64,000 nucleotides of DNA from an uncultured Ruminococcus sp. (GTDB lineage Bacteria > Bacillota > Clostridia > Oscillospirales > Ruminococcaceae): NCBI GenBank assembly GCA_900538575.1, contig UPZA01000006.1, positions 1-64,000 of the forward strand. Reading direction: 5' to 3'. The notes below the pieces were generated by a model. It searched no databases and had not been told where the DNA came from. It worked only from the letters and a program-made list of their open reading frames with translations. Numbering within the stretch: position 1 is the stretch's first letter; each line of letters starts with the position of its first letter. Below are positions 16,392 through 28,300 of this stretch, piece after piece. A program made the translations under genes and the position numbers.

Positions 16392-18401
16392 ATGTCAATC
16401 TTAATCATAGCCGAAAAGCCGTCCGTAGCCCGTGGAATATGTTCTGTTGTCAAGGCTGACAGTAAGAAAAAGGGGTATATTGAAGGAAACAATTACCTTG
16501 TTTCTTGGTGCTTGGGTCACTTGGTTGGTCTGAAATACCCTAACGACTACGGTAACGGCTGGCAGGACAAGTGGAGTTTTTCACAGCTGCCCATGATTCC
16601 TGAAAAATGGCTTTTCAAGATAACTGAAAGCACTAAAGAGCAGTTTGAAGTTCTGAAAGACCTTATGAGCCGTGGCGATGTTACAGAAATCATCTGTGCT
16701 ACCGATGCTGATAGAGAGGGAGAGTGTATATTCCGCTATGTGTACAATATGGTCGGCTGTCGCAAGCCTGTGAAACGTCTGTGGGTATCTTCCCTTGAAG
16801 AATCGGCTATCTGTAAGGCACTGCAAAATATGAAGCCAATGAGTGATTACGATAACCTCTTTTCCGCAGGATTTTCAAGGGCAAAGGCAGACTGGCTTGT
16901 AGGAATGAACGGTTCTCGCCTGTTTTCCTGCCGTTATCATGACAGGCTTAACCTTGGCAGAGTGCAAACACCTACACTTGCAATGATTGTTCATCGTGAC
17001 AATGATGTGCGAAATTTCGTCAAGCAGAAGTATTTTACCGCCGATATTGAATACAACGGCTGTATCTTTTCTTCTGCAAGAATTGATGATGAGAACACCG
17101 CTGATTCTCTTGTTTCAGCTTGCAACGGCAGCACGGCTGTCATTTCTGCTGTCAAGCATGAAGTCAAGACGGTAAATCCGCCTAAACTTTATGATTTGAC
17201 TTCTTTACAGCGTGATGCCAACAAGGTCTACGGCTACACGGCACAGCAGACTCTTGATTGCGTTCAGTCGCTGTATGAAGCCAAAATCGTGACTTATCCC
17301 CGTACCGATTCACAATATCTCAGCGATGATATGGAGCAGTCAACACTTGATATTGTACGGATTATCGGCAATGTTTTTCAGTTTGGAAGTGTCGCAAATC
17401 CCGATATTTCAAGGTGTATCAACAATAAAAAAGTGACTGGACATCACGCTATTATCCCTACGGCAAATATCGGAACTGCTGACTTAGATAATCTGCCTGC
17501 AACTGAGAAGAACATACTTAGTTTAATTGCAAACAAACTGCTTTGTACGTCTGCACTTCCCCACAAATATGAATCAATAAAAATCACTGCAATGTGCAGC
17601 GGTACAGAATTTACCGCAAACGGCAGAACAATTCTTGAAAACGGTTGGAAAAATTACACCTTGAAATCCGCTGAAAATGACGAAATAAAGCAGATTCCAA
17701 CGGTTACAGAGGGACAGCAGTTCACGATTTCAGCAAGCAAAAGCGAGCATTTTACAAGTCCGCCTAAAGCTTTCACAGAAGATACTTTGCTTTCCGCAAT
17801 GGAACACGCCGGACAGGAGAACTATGACGAAAATTCTGAAAAGAAAGGTCTTGGAACTCCTGCAACCCGTGCAGGAACGATTGAGGGACTTGTGAAAAAA
17901 GGCTATGCCGAACGTAAGGGCAAGCAGATTGTTGCTACTGAAAAAGGTGTGAATCTGATAAACGTTGTTCCCGATGAAGTAAAATCGGCACAGCTGACTT
18001 CCGATTGGGAAATGAAATTACAGCAGATTGAAAATGGAGAATATTCTGCTGATAGATTTATGGCTGAAATTGAGGATTTTATCCGCACTCTTTGCGAAAA
18101 ATACGGCTCTGCCGATTCGTCTGTATCGTTCGGCAATAATGCTCCAATCGGAAAATGTCCGAAATGCGAAGGTGAAATTGTTAAGGGAAAATTCGGATAT
18201 TACTGCAAAAACAAGTGCGGTATGAATGTTTCAAAGGTCTACGGCAAAGAATTGTCTGAAAAGCAGATAATCGGCTTGCTTTCGGGAAAATCCACAAGCT
18301 ACACGGCTAACGGCAAGAAAAATATCATTCTGCCGGAAGTTTTTGAAAACAATTACAATGGCAAAACCTACTACCAGTGGAAAACGGAAAGGAGCAAATG
18401 A
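16392..18401 (+). CDS. topB: DNA topoisomerase III
   Basis: Type IA topoisomerase, commonly carried by Tn1549-like elements to resolve DNA during transfer or replication. The N-terminal TOPRIM domain contains DADREGE (near residue 104). The catalytic tyrosine is Tyr302 in IVTYPRTDS. The C-terminus has a zinc ribbon (CPKCEGEIVKG ... CKNKCG). The 669-residue length is normal and no lesion is seen. Its stop overlaps the next start. Confidence 0.94.
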   Translation: MSILIIAEKPSVARGICSVVKADSKKKGYIEGNNYLVSWCLGHLVGLKYPNDYGNGWQDKWSFSQLPMIPEKWLFKITESTKEQFEVLKDLMSRGDVTEIICATDADREGECIFRYVYNMVGCRKPVKRLWVSSLEESAICKALQNMKPMSDYDNLFSAGFSRAKADWLVGMNGSRLFSCRYHDRLNLGRVQTPTLAMIVHRDNDVRNFVKQKYFTADIEYNGCIFSSARIDDENTADSLVSACNGSTAVISAVKHEVKTVNPPKLYDLTSLQRDANKVYGYTAQQTLDCVQSLYEAKIVTYPRTDSQYLSDDMEQSTLDIVRIIGNVFQFGSVANPDISRCINNKKVTGHHAIIPTANIGTADLDNLPATEKNILSLIANKLLCTSALPHKYESIKITAMCSGTEFTANGRTILENGWKNYTLKSAENDEIKQIPTVTEGQQFTISASKSEHFTSPPKAFTEDTLLSAMEHAGQENYDENSEKKGLGTPATRAGTIEGLVKKGYAERKGKQIVATEKGVNLINVVPDEVKSAQLTSDWEMKLQQIENGEYSADRFMAEIEDFIRTLCEKYGSADSSVSFGNNAPIGKCPKCEGEIVKGKFGYYCKNKCGMNVSKVYGKELSEKQIIGLLSGKSTSYTANGKKNIILPEVFENNYNGKTYYQWKTERSK

Positions 18402-18898
18402 TGATTACAAAAATTGCTGAAATTCTCGGTGTGTCTGAGGAAAGCATTAAGACAATGCCGAAAGATATTTTCGGTTCTATGCAGGCTGTGCTTGCAAATA
18501 TTGAGGTTAAGAATGAAGATGATGCAAAAATGCTCTATGCTGAACTTGACGGCTACTGGACTAAGGGAAATGTGCTTCTCGGTCTGAATGAGGTTGCAAG
18601 AAATGCGGGAATTTCCCTTGATACCCTCAATAATCTTAATTATGATACTCAGCAGGAACTTGTCTTTGAATATATGGCTGACAGTTCCGATACTGCCCGA
18701 CTCTATGAGATTACAAACAAGGCTCTTTCGATTGCGGAACTTGACCGTGTTGCAAAGTTAATCAACATTCCTGTTGACACGCTGAAAGAATATCCATTTG
18801 AAACTCAGGTACAGCTTTGCGGCATCTACGCCATGGAAAGCGATAACGTTACAGAGTTTGAGCTTGCCAATCGTCTTAGAGGTGCTGTTGGCTTATGA
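18401..18898 (+). CDS. Element-conserved hypothetical protein
   Basis: A 165-residue helical protein of no family I recognise. It repeats the phrase structure IAEILGVSEESIKTMPKD / LINIPVDTLKEYPFE, which suggests a duplicated short HTH-like unit. ATG 18401 is chosen because AAAGGAG lies six bases before it; ATG 18398 is also possible. Overlaps topB and the next gene (ATGA). Confidence 0.6.
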   Translation: MITKIAEILGVSEESIKTMPKDIFGSMQAVLANIEVKNEDDAKMLYAELDGYWTKGNVLLGLNEVARNAGISLDTLNNLNYDTQQELVFEYMADSSDTARLYEITNKALSIAELDRVAKLINIPVDTLKEYPFETQVQLCGIYAMESDNVTEFELANRLRGAVGL

Positions 18899-19446
18899 GT
18901 GTGATTAAAACAACAGGTGCGGATTTGCAGAAAATCGCCAATAAAGCCTATGCAAAGTATGCCACGGATAAGGGTGAAAAAATCGCTCTTGCCCTTGAAA
19001 AAAGCCGTATTCCGTACTTTGCAAGGTTTAACGGTGCGGAAATTTCCCTTACATACGATGCCGACTATAAGGAAAATGTTGAGGAAATCATCAGAAAAAT
19101 TATGTCGGGTGCTTATGAGGAGATTGTAGCTGAATTGAAGCGTATGACGAACAAGAATAGCTATAAGTCGCTTCTGCCCGAAATTGCAGAAATGCTTGGT
19201 GCTTCGGTAAGTTTCTTGAAATCTCGTCCAGATGAGGTGCAGGAAATTGTCTGCAAAAGATATGTTGATTTGTGGTACTGCGATACACCGACTATCAAAC
19301 GTAAACTTGCGGAAATTCTCAATCTTGACAATTCTGCAGAGCATTATGTATCGGCAGAAGTTCAGCGTAAATATGCCGAAAAGATACGAGATTCACATAT
19401 ACAAAGAGAAATCAGAGAACACTCCGAGCGTGAAAGGAGATTTTGA
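18895..19446 (+). CDS. Element-conserved hypothetical protein
   Basis: A 183-residue protein starting in a four-base overlap with its neighbour. The first 80 residues (ADLQKIANKAYAKYATDKGEK, then IPYFARFNGAEISLTYDAD) hold the phrase F-A-R-F-N-x-x-E-I-S-L-T, similar in form to the modules of the next two genes (S-A-V-x-R-x-x-x-x-I-T-V). The end is highly charged. Function unknown. Confidence 0.6.
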   Translation: MSVIKTTGADLQKIANKAYAKYATDKGEKIALALEKSRIPYFARFNGAEISLTYDADYKENVEEIIRKIMSGAYEEIVAELKRMTNKNSYKSLLPEIAEMLGASVSFLKSRPDEVQEIVCKRYVDLWYCDTPTIKRKLAEILNLDNSAEHYVSAEVQRKYAEKIRDSHIQREIREHSERERRF

Positions 19447-19448
19447 TT

Positions 19449-21476
19449 ATGCCTGTACAGGATAATGAACAGCCGAAAATGGCAGATGATATTTTCGGCA
19501 ATGATGAGGAAAAGCGTAGACAGGATATGCAGAACTCTCAGGAGAACAGCACTAAGAAGTCACAGAAACTTCTTCCTTTTTTGAACGCAAAGGCAGAGAT
19601 TCATCAGAGCCGCATTGATACTATCAACGAAAAAATCGCTGTTCGTGAGGACAAAATCGCTCGAAATGAAGCTAAAATTGAAAAGCTGTACGCAAAGGCT
19701 GACAGGCTGGAGGACAGAAATACAATTCTGAAAAATATGCTCGGCAGTGTTCCTGTTGTCCGGAAACTGATTGAAAAAAATGAGCAGAGAATTGCGAATA
19801 TCAGGGAAAATAAAATCCCAAAAAGACAGGATAAAATCAGGAATCACAAGCTGAAAATCAATCGGCTTACTGCAAAACGTGACAGGGTTGAACACAAACT
19901 GAATCGTGTTCTCGCCCTCAATGATACTATCCGAAGCTTTTCTATCGGTCACAATAAAGAACGTCGGGAAGTCTTTACCAACGCTATGGACAGGCTGAAT
20001 TGCGCTAATTCTGACTGCCTGACCGATAAGTTAAACACACTGAAAGAACAGAAAAATCAGCTTTTCGTGGAATACAATGACCCGAATACTTCCGCTGTTG
20101 ACAAGTATGATTTACAGAATAAAATCGACAGCGTGACAGGCAAAATCGGAACTCTTGAAGATAAGATACATAAGCTGGCACGTCCCGAAAATCATTTTGC
20201 AGAGCAGACGAATGATATTGTTGATGCGGCTATGCAGGTCACTTCCGAGAAAATTTCAGAAGCTGCGGACAATGCTGATTTCGGTATGACGGAACTTGCC
20301 GAAACCATCTTTCTTTCTGCCGAACAGGTAGAAAAACTTGATAAGGCAGAAATCACTCGTATTGCGGATAAGTTCAATCCTCTTGAAAATGTTGAAGTGC
20401 AGCTTGAAGATGATGCGAATATGATTGACGGAATCATCAACAACGGCTCTAAGACTGAACTTGAAGCATTGAAAAAAGACTTGTCGGAAACACTTGATGC
20501 TATGAAAGAAATTAAAGGAAACAAGTACATGATGCAAAGCGTTCGTGAGGATGTTGCAGAGGATATTCCTAAAATGGAAGTGCAGCTTGAAGCAGTCAAT
20601 AAAGCTCTCGAAAAATTTACTTCTGCGGTTGAAAATAGGGGCATCATCAATTCTGATTATTACAATTCCCTGCCGAAAGAACAGCGACATATTGAGAGTA
20701 TGAGCAGCAGACAGGCTGAAAAAGTTATCGCTTCACTCACGGCTGTTGGAGTGCCGTTTTCCGCTGTAAATCGCACAAACGAAAAAACTGCAATAACCGT
20801 CGCAAATAAGGATATTCCTGTTTTGAAAGATATGATGCTGAATGCTCAGAGAGCTATGGAAGAAGAATCCCGACAGGCTTGGCACGAACTCGGTGATGCT
20901 TATGTTGAAGCCTATGAGGAAACGCACATTCCTGAAAATGTTGAGGTGAAAAAGCCGGAATACCAGACGGTAAACCCGGATTTTTATAAATCATTGACTA
21001 AGGATAACCGTTCTATCAGCGTTGAAAATAAAGAAAATGCTGATAAGGTTATGGAACGGCTTGCAGGCAAAAATATTCAGTTTTCGGCTGTAATTCGCAA
21101 AAATGATACGGTTGAGATTACCGTTGCAAAGACTGACGAAAACACATACAAAAGCATTTCGGACAACGTTAAAAATGAACGTGCAGTGCAGTTTGTAAAT
21201 CCTGATTTCTTCAAGGCTCTGCCAAAAGAAGAACGTGCAACACAAAGAATGTCACAGGAAAATGCTGAGCAGAAAATTGCTGAATTATCTGAGAAAAATA
21301 TTCCTCATTCTGCCATACTCAATGGAAATAAATCGGCGATTACGGTTGAGAAAAAGAATGTCGGAGCTGCATTTTTCAGCAGAGATAAGCTGAAACGCTC
21401 CGCACAGCGTATCAGCCACAAAAGCAAACAGCAGGACAAACCAAAAACACCAAACCAAAATCAAGGATTGGAATAA
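19449..21476 (+). CDS. Large coiled-coil protein with three C-terminal repeat modules
   Basis: A 675-residue protein. Residues about 30-160 are a long basic coiled coil (KIAVREDKIARNEAKIEKL). The C-terminal part carries three copies of a 65-70-residue module: INSDYYNSLPKEQR..., VNPDFYKSLTKDNR... and VNPDFFKALPKEER..., each with a later F/H-SAV/I-x-x-x-x-x-x-x-I-TV strand phrase. The same kind of module occurs in the giant protein downstream. ATG 19449 is favoured over TTG 19443 by spacing from AAAGGAG. It may be a structural or DNA-associated transfer factor; function is unknown. Confidence 0.62.
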   Translation: MPVQDNEQPKMADDIFGNDEEKRRQDMQNSQENSTKKSQKLLPFLNAKAEIHQSRIDTINEKIAVREDKIARNEAKIEKLYAKADRLEDRNTILKNMLGSVPVVRKLIEKNEQRIANIRENKIPKRQDKIRNHKLKINRLTAKRDRVEHKLNRVLALNDTIRSFSIGHNKERREVFTNAMDRLNCANSDCLTDKLNTLKEQKNQLFVEYNDPNTSAVDKYDLQNKIDSVTGKIGTLEDKIHKLARPENHFAEQTNDIVDAAMQVTSEKISEAADNADFGMTELAETIFLSAEQVEKLDKAEITRIADKFNPLENVEVQLEDDANMIDGIINNGSKTELEALKKDLSETLDAMKEIKGNKYMMQSVREDVAEDIPKMEVQLEAVNKALEKFTSAVENRGIINSDYYNSLPKEQRHIESMSSRQAEKVIASLTAVGVPFSAVNRTNEKTAITVANKDIPVLKDMMLNAQRAMEEESRQAWHELGDAYVEAYEETHIPENVEVKKPEYQTVNPDFYKSLTKDNRSISVENKENADKVMERLAGKNIQFSAVIRKNDTVEITVAKTDENTYKSISDNVKNERAVQFVNPDFFKALPKEERATQRMSQENAEQKIAELSEKNIPHSAILNGNKSAITVEKKNVGAAFFSRDKLKRSAQRISHKSKQQDKPKTPNQNQGLE

Positions 21477-22386
21477 TGAAAATTGCGGAAGAACAGATAG
21501 AAAGAGCAAATTCCGTCAATTTGCCATCATTTCTAATGGCGCACGGCTTTGATTTGAAAAAGGTCGGCAGAGAATATCTGTGGAAAGAACAAGATAGTCT
21601 GCATATCAAGGACAATACGGTCGGTGAACGTGGCTCTTGGTTTCGATTTTCTGAGGATAAAGGCGGTGACAATATCGCCTTTGTCCGTGAATATATGGGA
21701 AAATCGTTTGTTGAAGCCATTGAGCTTCTGAACGGCGAAAATTATTTGAGGGATTTTGTTTCCTCGCACAGCTATGAACGCAGACGTAAAAATGCTGAAA
21801 AATCCGATATATCAATCAGTGAAAATGCCGATTGCAAGCGTGTTTTAGCATATCTCTGCAAAACTCGCAGACTTGACTCTGATATGATTTTCGAACTTGT
21901 AAAAAGCGGAAAAATCGTGCAGGAACAGAAAACAGGAAATGTCATTTTTAAGTTTTTTGATGAGAATAACAGGCTTGTAGGCGCTGAAAAAGTTGGTACT
22001 CCACACATCATATATTTAAGGGTGTTGCTGAAAATTCGGCTAATGATTACGGCTTTGAAATCAAAAAAGGCAATTGCGAAAATGCGTATTTTTTTGAATC
22101 CGCAATTGATTTATTCTCGTTTCTGCAAATGAAAAATCCCAATAATTGCAGGCTGATTTCGATGATGGGAGTCAAGCCGAACGTCGTTATCGAAACTATG
22201 AAACGCTGTGAAATATCGCCCGAAAATGTCTTTATTTGTTCTGACAATGACAAGGCAGGAAATGAATTTTATCAGCGATTAACAAAGGAATATCCGCAAA
22301 TAAAATGTGTTTTTCCCGACAGCAGATACAAGGACTGGAATGATATGCTCTGTGGGATTCCGAAAGAAAAAGAGGAGGTCGGAAAA
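21476..22386 (+). pseudogene. Toprim (DUF3991-like) protein, frameshifted
   Basis: The first frame (21476 to about 22,000) encodes a primase-like N-terminus with GSWFRFSEDKGGDNIAFVRE, then loses sense after VGAEKVGT. From about 22,003 the frame one base earlier continues family sequence (HHIFKGVAENSANDYGFEIKKG) and holds the TOPRIM part FICSDNDKAGNEFYQRL and DWNDML. A single-base deletion in 21,995-22,008 explains this. The restored frame runs without a stop into the giant helicase gene, so in intact relatives the two may be fused or coupled. The deduced role is in ICE DNA processing. Confidence 0.75.
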
Positions 22387-25300
22387 GTGACAACTTACGG
22401 CAACAAAACGTGGAACGATGCGACAGATAACAGAGATAAAACACTCGTTTCAATGAACGAAGATACTTTTTTAAAACTAAAAAATCAGCTCGATAATTCG
22501 GGTATCAACTACTTTGCTTACGCCAAAGACAGCAGTGTTGTTATGGCGGTGAATGACAAAAATATTGCTTGGCTGAAACAGCTTTCGGGCAATAAAAATC
22601 TTCCCACTCGCAAATCCAATGTTGTGTACATACCGCCGCAGAAAAATATTATCGGAAACGCTGAATACCGATATATTCCCGATAAGCAGTATATCTCCGC
22701 TGACAGCGATACCGCTTTAAAAATGGCTGATATTATGCTCTCCCGAAACGTGCAGTTTTCGGGCAGAATCTATCCTAACGGCAAGGCTACGCTGACAGTT
22801 AGCGGTGCGGATTTGGCAAACGTTCAGTCCATTCATCAAGCAGTGATTGATATGCGTAAACAGTTTTCAAAGGCGGAAAAGGCGGACGAAATTATCGGAA
22901 ACAAGGCATATCGTGACATCAGGCAAAGACAGTTTTTTTATTCAAAACTTACACCTGAACAGTACAAAACTGCACAGCCGTTTCTTGATACCAATGCGGA
23001 ATACAGCGGTCTGATTCGTGATAACAAGGTCATTTTTACTGTTGAAAAGGAAGATTCTGCAAATTTCCACAGGGCATTGGAGAACGCACAGCGTGAGGTC
23101 GGAATTATCAATTCTCTGAAAAATAACGGTATTGATGATTACCATATGGACAAACTGTTTGAGGTAATTCACAGATTTGCCGCCCCGGATATTCATGAAA
23201 GTCTTGACAGCTTTTTTACTCCGCAGCTTGATGAGAAGCAATTTGATAAAATGCTTTCCCTCGTAAATGACTACCTTGCACAATCGGTTTCGGAGCGATA
23301 TGGCGAATATTCAGGACTTAATGCAATTCTCGACTTTAAGAATGAAATTGACAGAACTGCTGAACTTGCGGAATTTTTCTCGGAGCATAATTTCAGCGAT
23401 GAGCAGAAAATTGTTATTTCTGAAATGTTCTCAAGAGATTCATCTAAAAATAACATTGAGGTTATTGATGAATCTTTTACTTCCGATGAAATTCGTGAGT
23501 ATTACGATATTCTGCACAATCAGTTTGATTTAGGTGATGCTACGGATTTTCTTGCAAACAGAATTAAACCTGAACTTACTGAGAAGGAAAAAGCCTTTAT
23601 GAATGGCGATATTGTGTCGTTTATGGCAAAAGCAGTACTTGCTTGGGACGAAATTGAGGATATTGGCTATTATTTCTATGAGGATGGATATATCAATAAA
23701 TTTGCTCCTCACGATAATGCAAGTTATGGCAACGGACTGAGCGAAACTGCACTTTATGACCTTGCTCATCGTATGCAGGACGGAGAGGATATTCGCAAGG
23801 AAATTGCACAGGCTCTGCTCGGAAATCAGCACAATTTCATCACTTCTCAAAATAACAAATTTACCGTTGAATACGGTGACGATTTTGCTGTTGCAAGATA
23901 TTGTAATACCGAAAGACAGATAAGTTATGAGGAGTTGGGCGATGCCTTTTTCAAGTTGTTTAAAAACGAATATGACGATATTGTTCATGACAGAACTGTT
24001 GAGGATTTGAGAGATATTTTTCCCGACATTTCGGTGGAAACAGCTGATAAGCTTATCAATGCTTTTGACAGTGCAGCAATGCACGGCTGGAAGAATAATC
24101 AGGTTGTGACTAATCGCATTAAGAAGGCGCTCTATGATATTCTTGGTGATGAAGAAAATACCGAAAAGGCTTTTGCTTCAATCGCTGATATGAAGTACAA
24201 TTTCAAGGTTGAGCCGAAAACAGAGAAAAGTTCCATACATTTCGGTTTGCTTGGAAACGGAATTACCGTCTACGATACTTCCCGTACCGATAATGAAACC
24301 CGTGACTATGTGACTGTTGCCCATATCTCGCCGGAGGGCGTTGTTAAGGTGTATGACGATTCAATTTCTGCTGACGATTTGGCACTTATTCAAAGTCAAG
24401 CTGATTCTGCCAGAGAGAAATTTATGGCAGATTGGAATACACTTGATTCAGCATCACAATTACAGAAACTCTATGATAAAGCCGATACGGAAACTATGCT
24501 GAATATTGGAAAAGAAGCTCTTTCTACAGAAGAAAAAATAGTAAAATATATGCCTTTTGTTTTCTTTGGTGAGGGCGAACGTCCGCAGCCCGAAAACAAG
24601 GACTTAGGTCCGGTGACTATGCGTAAGGTTGGAGCATTTTATGAGATGTATGGCAAAAATGCTCAGATAGCAGTTGACGTTCTCAAACTTCATCTCACTT
24701 CTAAAAATGGTGAAGATATGGTCGGTTTTCCTGATACAGTAAAGAGCGAATATGCCGATAAACTGCGTTATGCAGGATATACCGTTTTAATCGAAGAATC
24801 CTTTGAAATCAATCCTCCGAAACAGCAGGAAAAACTTATGAGCGATATTTCAGAGGTTGCTGAAACTACTCCCGAAGAAACCATAAATCCGCTTACTATC
24901 ACATTCAGCGGTGACAGTGACAGCCTTGATGAAATCAGGGATAAGGCTCTTTCACTCAGTGCAGCTTGTACACTTATCACAAGCGGACTTGTAGTCGATA
25001 CATACGAAAATCATAGGGATGAATTGCTTTCAGCTGCCCATGAACTCGGTTTACTTGCTGAAATAAGAGGTGCGAAAAACCCTGATATTTCAGAAGATGA
25101 TGTACCGCTTTTTGCTGATGCAGACGTTATTGAGAAAATCGAAAAGAGCGAAAATGCAAGCGACAACAAACCATTTTACGAAACGCCCGATGTTCAGGGC
25201 GAACAGCTTTCACTTTTCGGTGACTCCGTTCCGATTGCTCCCCAACAGCAGAAAAAGGAAAAGGAAACATACGCCACAGGTCTTTTTGTAGGCAATGTAA

Positions 25301-28300
25301 ACCGCTTTTCAGCACTCCACGATGAAATTATACGTGGAACTGGTTTTGAGAACGGCAAATTCCGTGTACAGCAATTCTATCACGAAAAAAAGCCCACAAA
25401 TAAGGAGTTTGCAGACTTCCTCAAAAATGAGTATGGCACAGGCGGTCACACGGGAGATGACGAAATTAAATTTGTTGACCATGATTCAAAAGGAATATTT
25501 TTCACACTTGAAAACAATGAAAAATTCAAATTCACTTGGTCGGAAGTCGCTGATTTTACGGCTGAAATTATTGAAAAAGGCGAGTATATTGAGCCAAAAA
25601 TTGAAGCCGAAAAATCGGTTATAGAAATGACAGTCTACGACGATATTTCTGACGATAAAACAGCACAGATGCTTTCTGAAATTCGTCAAGGGAAAATTGC
25701 TGAAATTAGTGAAAAAACTGACGATAAAGAAATTGTATATGATGCACGAAAGAAGAATTTTTCCAATGTAAGGCTTGCTTACAATGAGGATTCCGGATTT
25801 CATCTGACAGTGGATACTGACAAGATTAAAGATGCAGTGATTACAGTGTTCGGTCAAAATGAAGAAGCGGTCAGGGATTATCTTGATAAGTACGCTGATG
25901 AAATCAATCTTGTGGATATTATCGAGCAGCCTAAAAATATCACTCTTCACAAGGTACAGGGTGGATTTTATGAGATTCATGGCAAACAGACGGAGCTTGA
26001 AAAATTAGCTGAAGTTCTTGATATGCATATCGTTCAGCGTAACAGAGAGTCTCTTATCGGATTTACCGATAATGCTCTTGAAAATGTGAAATCTGCTCTT
26101 GAAAATGCCGGATATTCCGTAGATATTGAGGACAGCGGTGATAAAATTGTCTTCGAAATGCTAGGCGGCGGTAGGCTTGAATTCAAGGATAATACATTCA
26201 CCAAGCTTGCTGAAATTGATACGGCAAGCGGAGAAATCAGCTATTTTGTTGATAATTTGAGCGATAAGGACAAGCAGCATATTTCTGAAAAAGCGAGAGA
26301 ATTTAAACCGAAAGAAGTTGAAAAATTCGATGAAAAATCAGTTGGAGATACGCAGAAAAAATCCAATAATTTCACAATTACGGACAATTCTCTTGGCAGC
26401 GGCGGTGCAAAATCGAAATTCAGGGCAAACATTGAAGCAATAAAAACGCTGAAAAATCTTGAAAAAGAAGACCGTTCTGCAACAGATGAGGAAAAGGAAG
26501 TTCTTTCAAAATACGTTGGTTGGGGCGGAATCGCACAGGCTTTTGACGAACACAACAAAAGTTGGGAAAGCGAATACACTCAGCTGAAAGAGCTGCTGAC
26601 CGATAAGGAATACAGTTCTGCAAGAGCCTCCACTTTGGACGCATTTTATACCTCTCCGACTGTCATTGACGGTATTTATGAAGCACTTGCAAACTTTGGC
26701 TTTGAGGGCGGAAATGTCCTTGAACCAGCAATGGGTGTTGGTAATTTTTTCGGAAAAATGCCTGATGAAATGCGTGAAAATTCTAAGCTTTATGGCGTTG
26801 AAATCGACGATATATCAGGCAGAATTGCAAAGCAGGTTTATCCCGATGCTGATATTTCAATTCAGGGATTTGAGAAAAATAACTTTCAAAATGGCTGCTT
26901 TGATGTGGCGTTCGGCAATGTTCCATTCGGCGATTTATCGTTTACGGATAATGTCCATTCAACAACAAAACTGCATGATTATTTCTTTGCAGAGACTTTG
27001 GATAAGGTGAAAAATGGCGGAATACTGGCATTTGTGACATCTTCCGGAACTCTTGACAAGCAGAATGAATCGACAAGAAAAATGCTTGCCGAAAAATCTG
27101 ATTTTATCGGTGCAATTCGCCTGCCGAACACGGCATTCAAGAAAAATGCCAATACGGAAGTCACTACGGATATAATTTTTCTGCAAAAAAATGAGAATAA
27201 AAATTCCGCTGAAATTCCCGATTGGGTGCATATCGGACAAACTGCTGACGGTCTGCCAATCAACAAATATTTTGAGCAGAATCCTGATATGGTTCTTGGA
27301 AAAATCGTTGAGGGAAATAAGTTATACAGCGGCAGAAGCGATGGTACTATGTGTATTCCGCTTGAAAATTCCGACTTGAAAGAACAGTTAAAAATCGCTG
27401 TTTCAAAGCTGTCGGCAACAATTTCAGATGAAAAAGCGAAAGACGTTTACGCTAAATCCACTGACGGAAAAGGCATCAAAATCCCCTCTAATCTGCGGAA
27501 TTACAGCTTTTTTGAACACGATAATAAAATCTATTTTAAAACCAATAATGTGGCTTGCCACTGTCGTTTTGATACGAAAAACTCACAGTTTAAGAGGGCA
27601 AAGGCATTTATTCAGCTTCGTGACCTTACAAGAGAATTGATTGAAGCACAGGAACTCAACAAATCCGATGATGTTATCAAGAACTTGCAGACAAAGCTGA
27701 ACACAGCTTATGATGATTTTTACAAAAAATACGGTCTTATTCACAGCCAAAGCAACAAACGGTATTTTTCGGACGATGTATCCTACAACCTTGTTGCCGG
27801 ACTGGAGAAAAAATATGAGAAAAATAAACTCATTGAAAAGTCCGATATTTTCACGAAAAGGACGATTCAGCCGCCGAAAGCCGTTGACCAAGTTGAAACG
27901 GCTATGGAGGCTTTGACACTTTCTGTTGCGGAAAAAGCCAAAGTTGATTTTGACTACATGAGCTGCTTGACAGGCATGACGGAAGATGAATTAAAGCACG
28001 ATTTACAGGGTGAAATCTACAAGGTGCCGCACACGGAAAATACTTATCAAACGGCAAGTGAATACTTGTCGGGCGATATTCGTGCAAAGCTGAAAATTGC
28101 AGAGGAAATTGCGGAATATGACGGTGATTTTGCAGTCAATGTGAACGCTTTGAAACAAGCAGTGCCTACTCCACTAAAAGCAGGAGATATTGACGTAAAA
28201 CTCGGTGCAACTTGGATTGACCCGAAATATTATGAGCAGTTTATGTACGAAACTTTCCAAACTCCGAGGGATAACAGAGCTGACGTGAAGCACTTCGCAT

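Noticed and set aside
23530..24084. Minus-strand ORF of 184 codons within the giant protein gene
   Set aside because: Shadow of a continuous plus-strand frame that carries the known domains on both sides.
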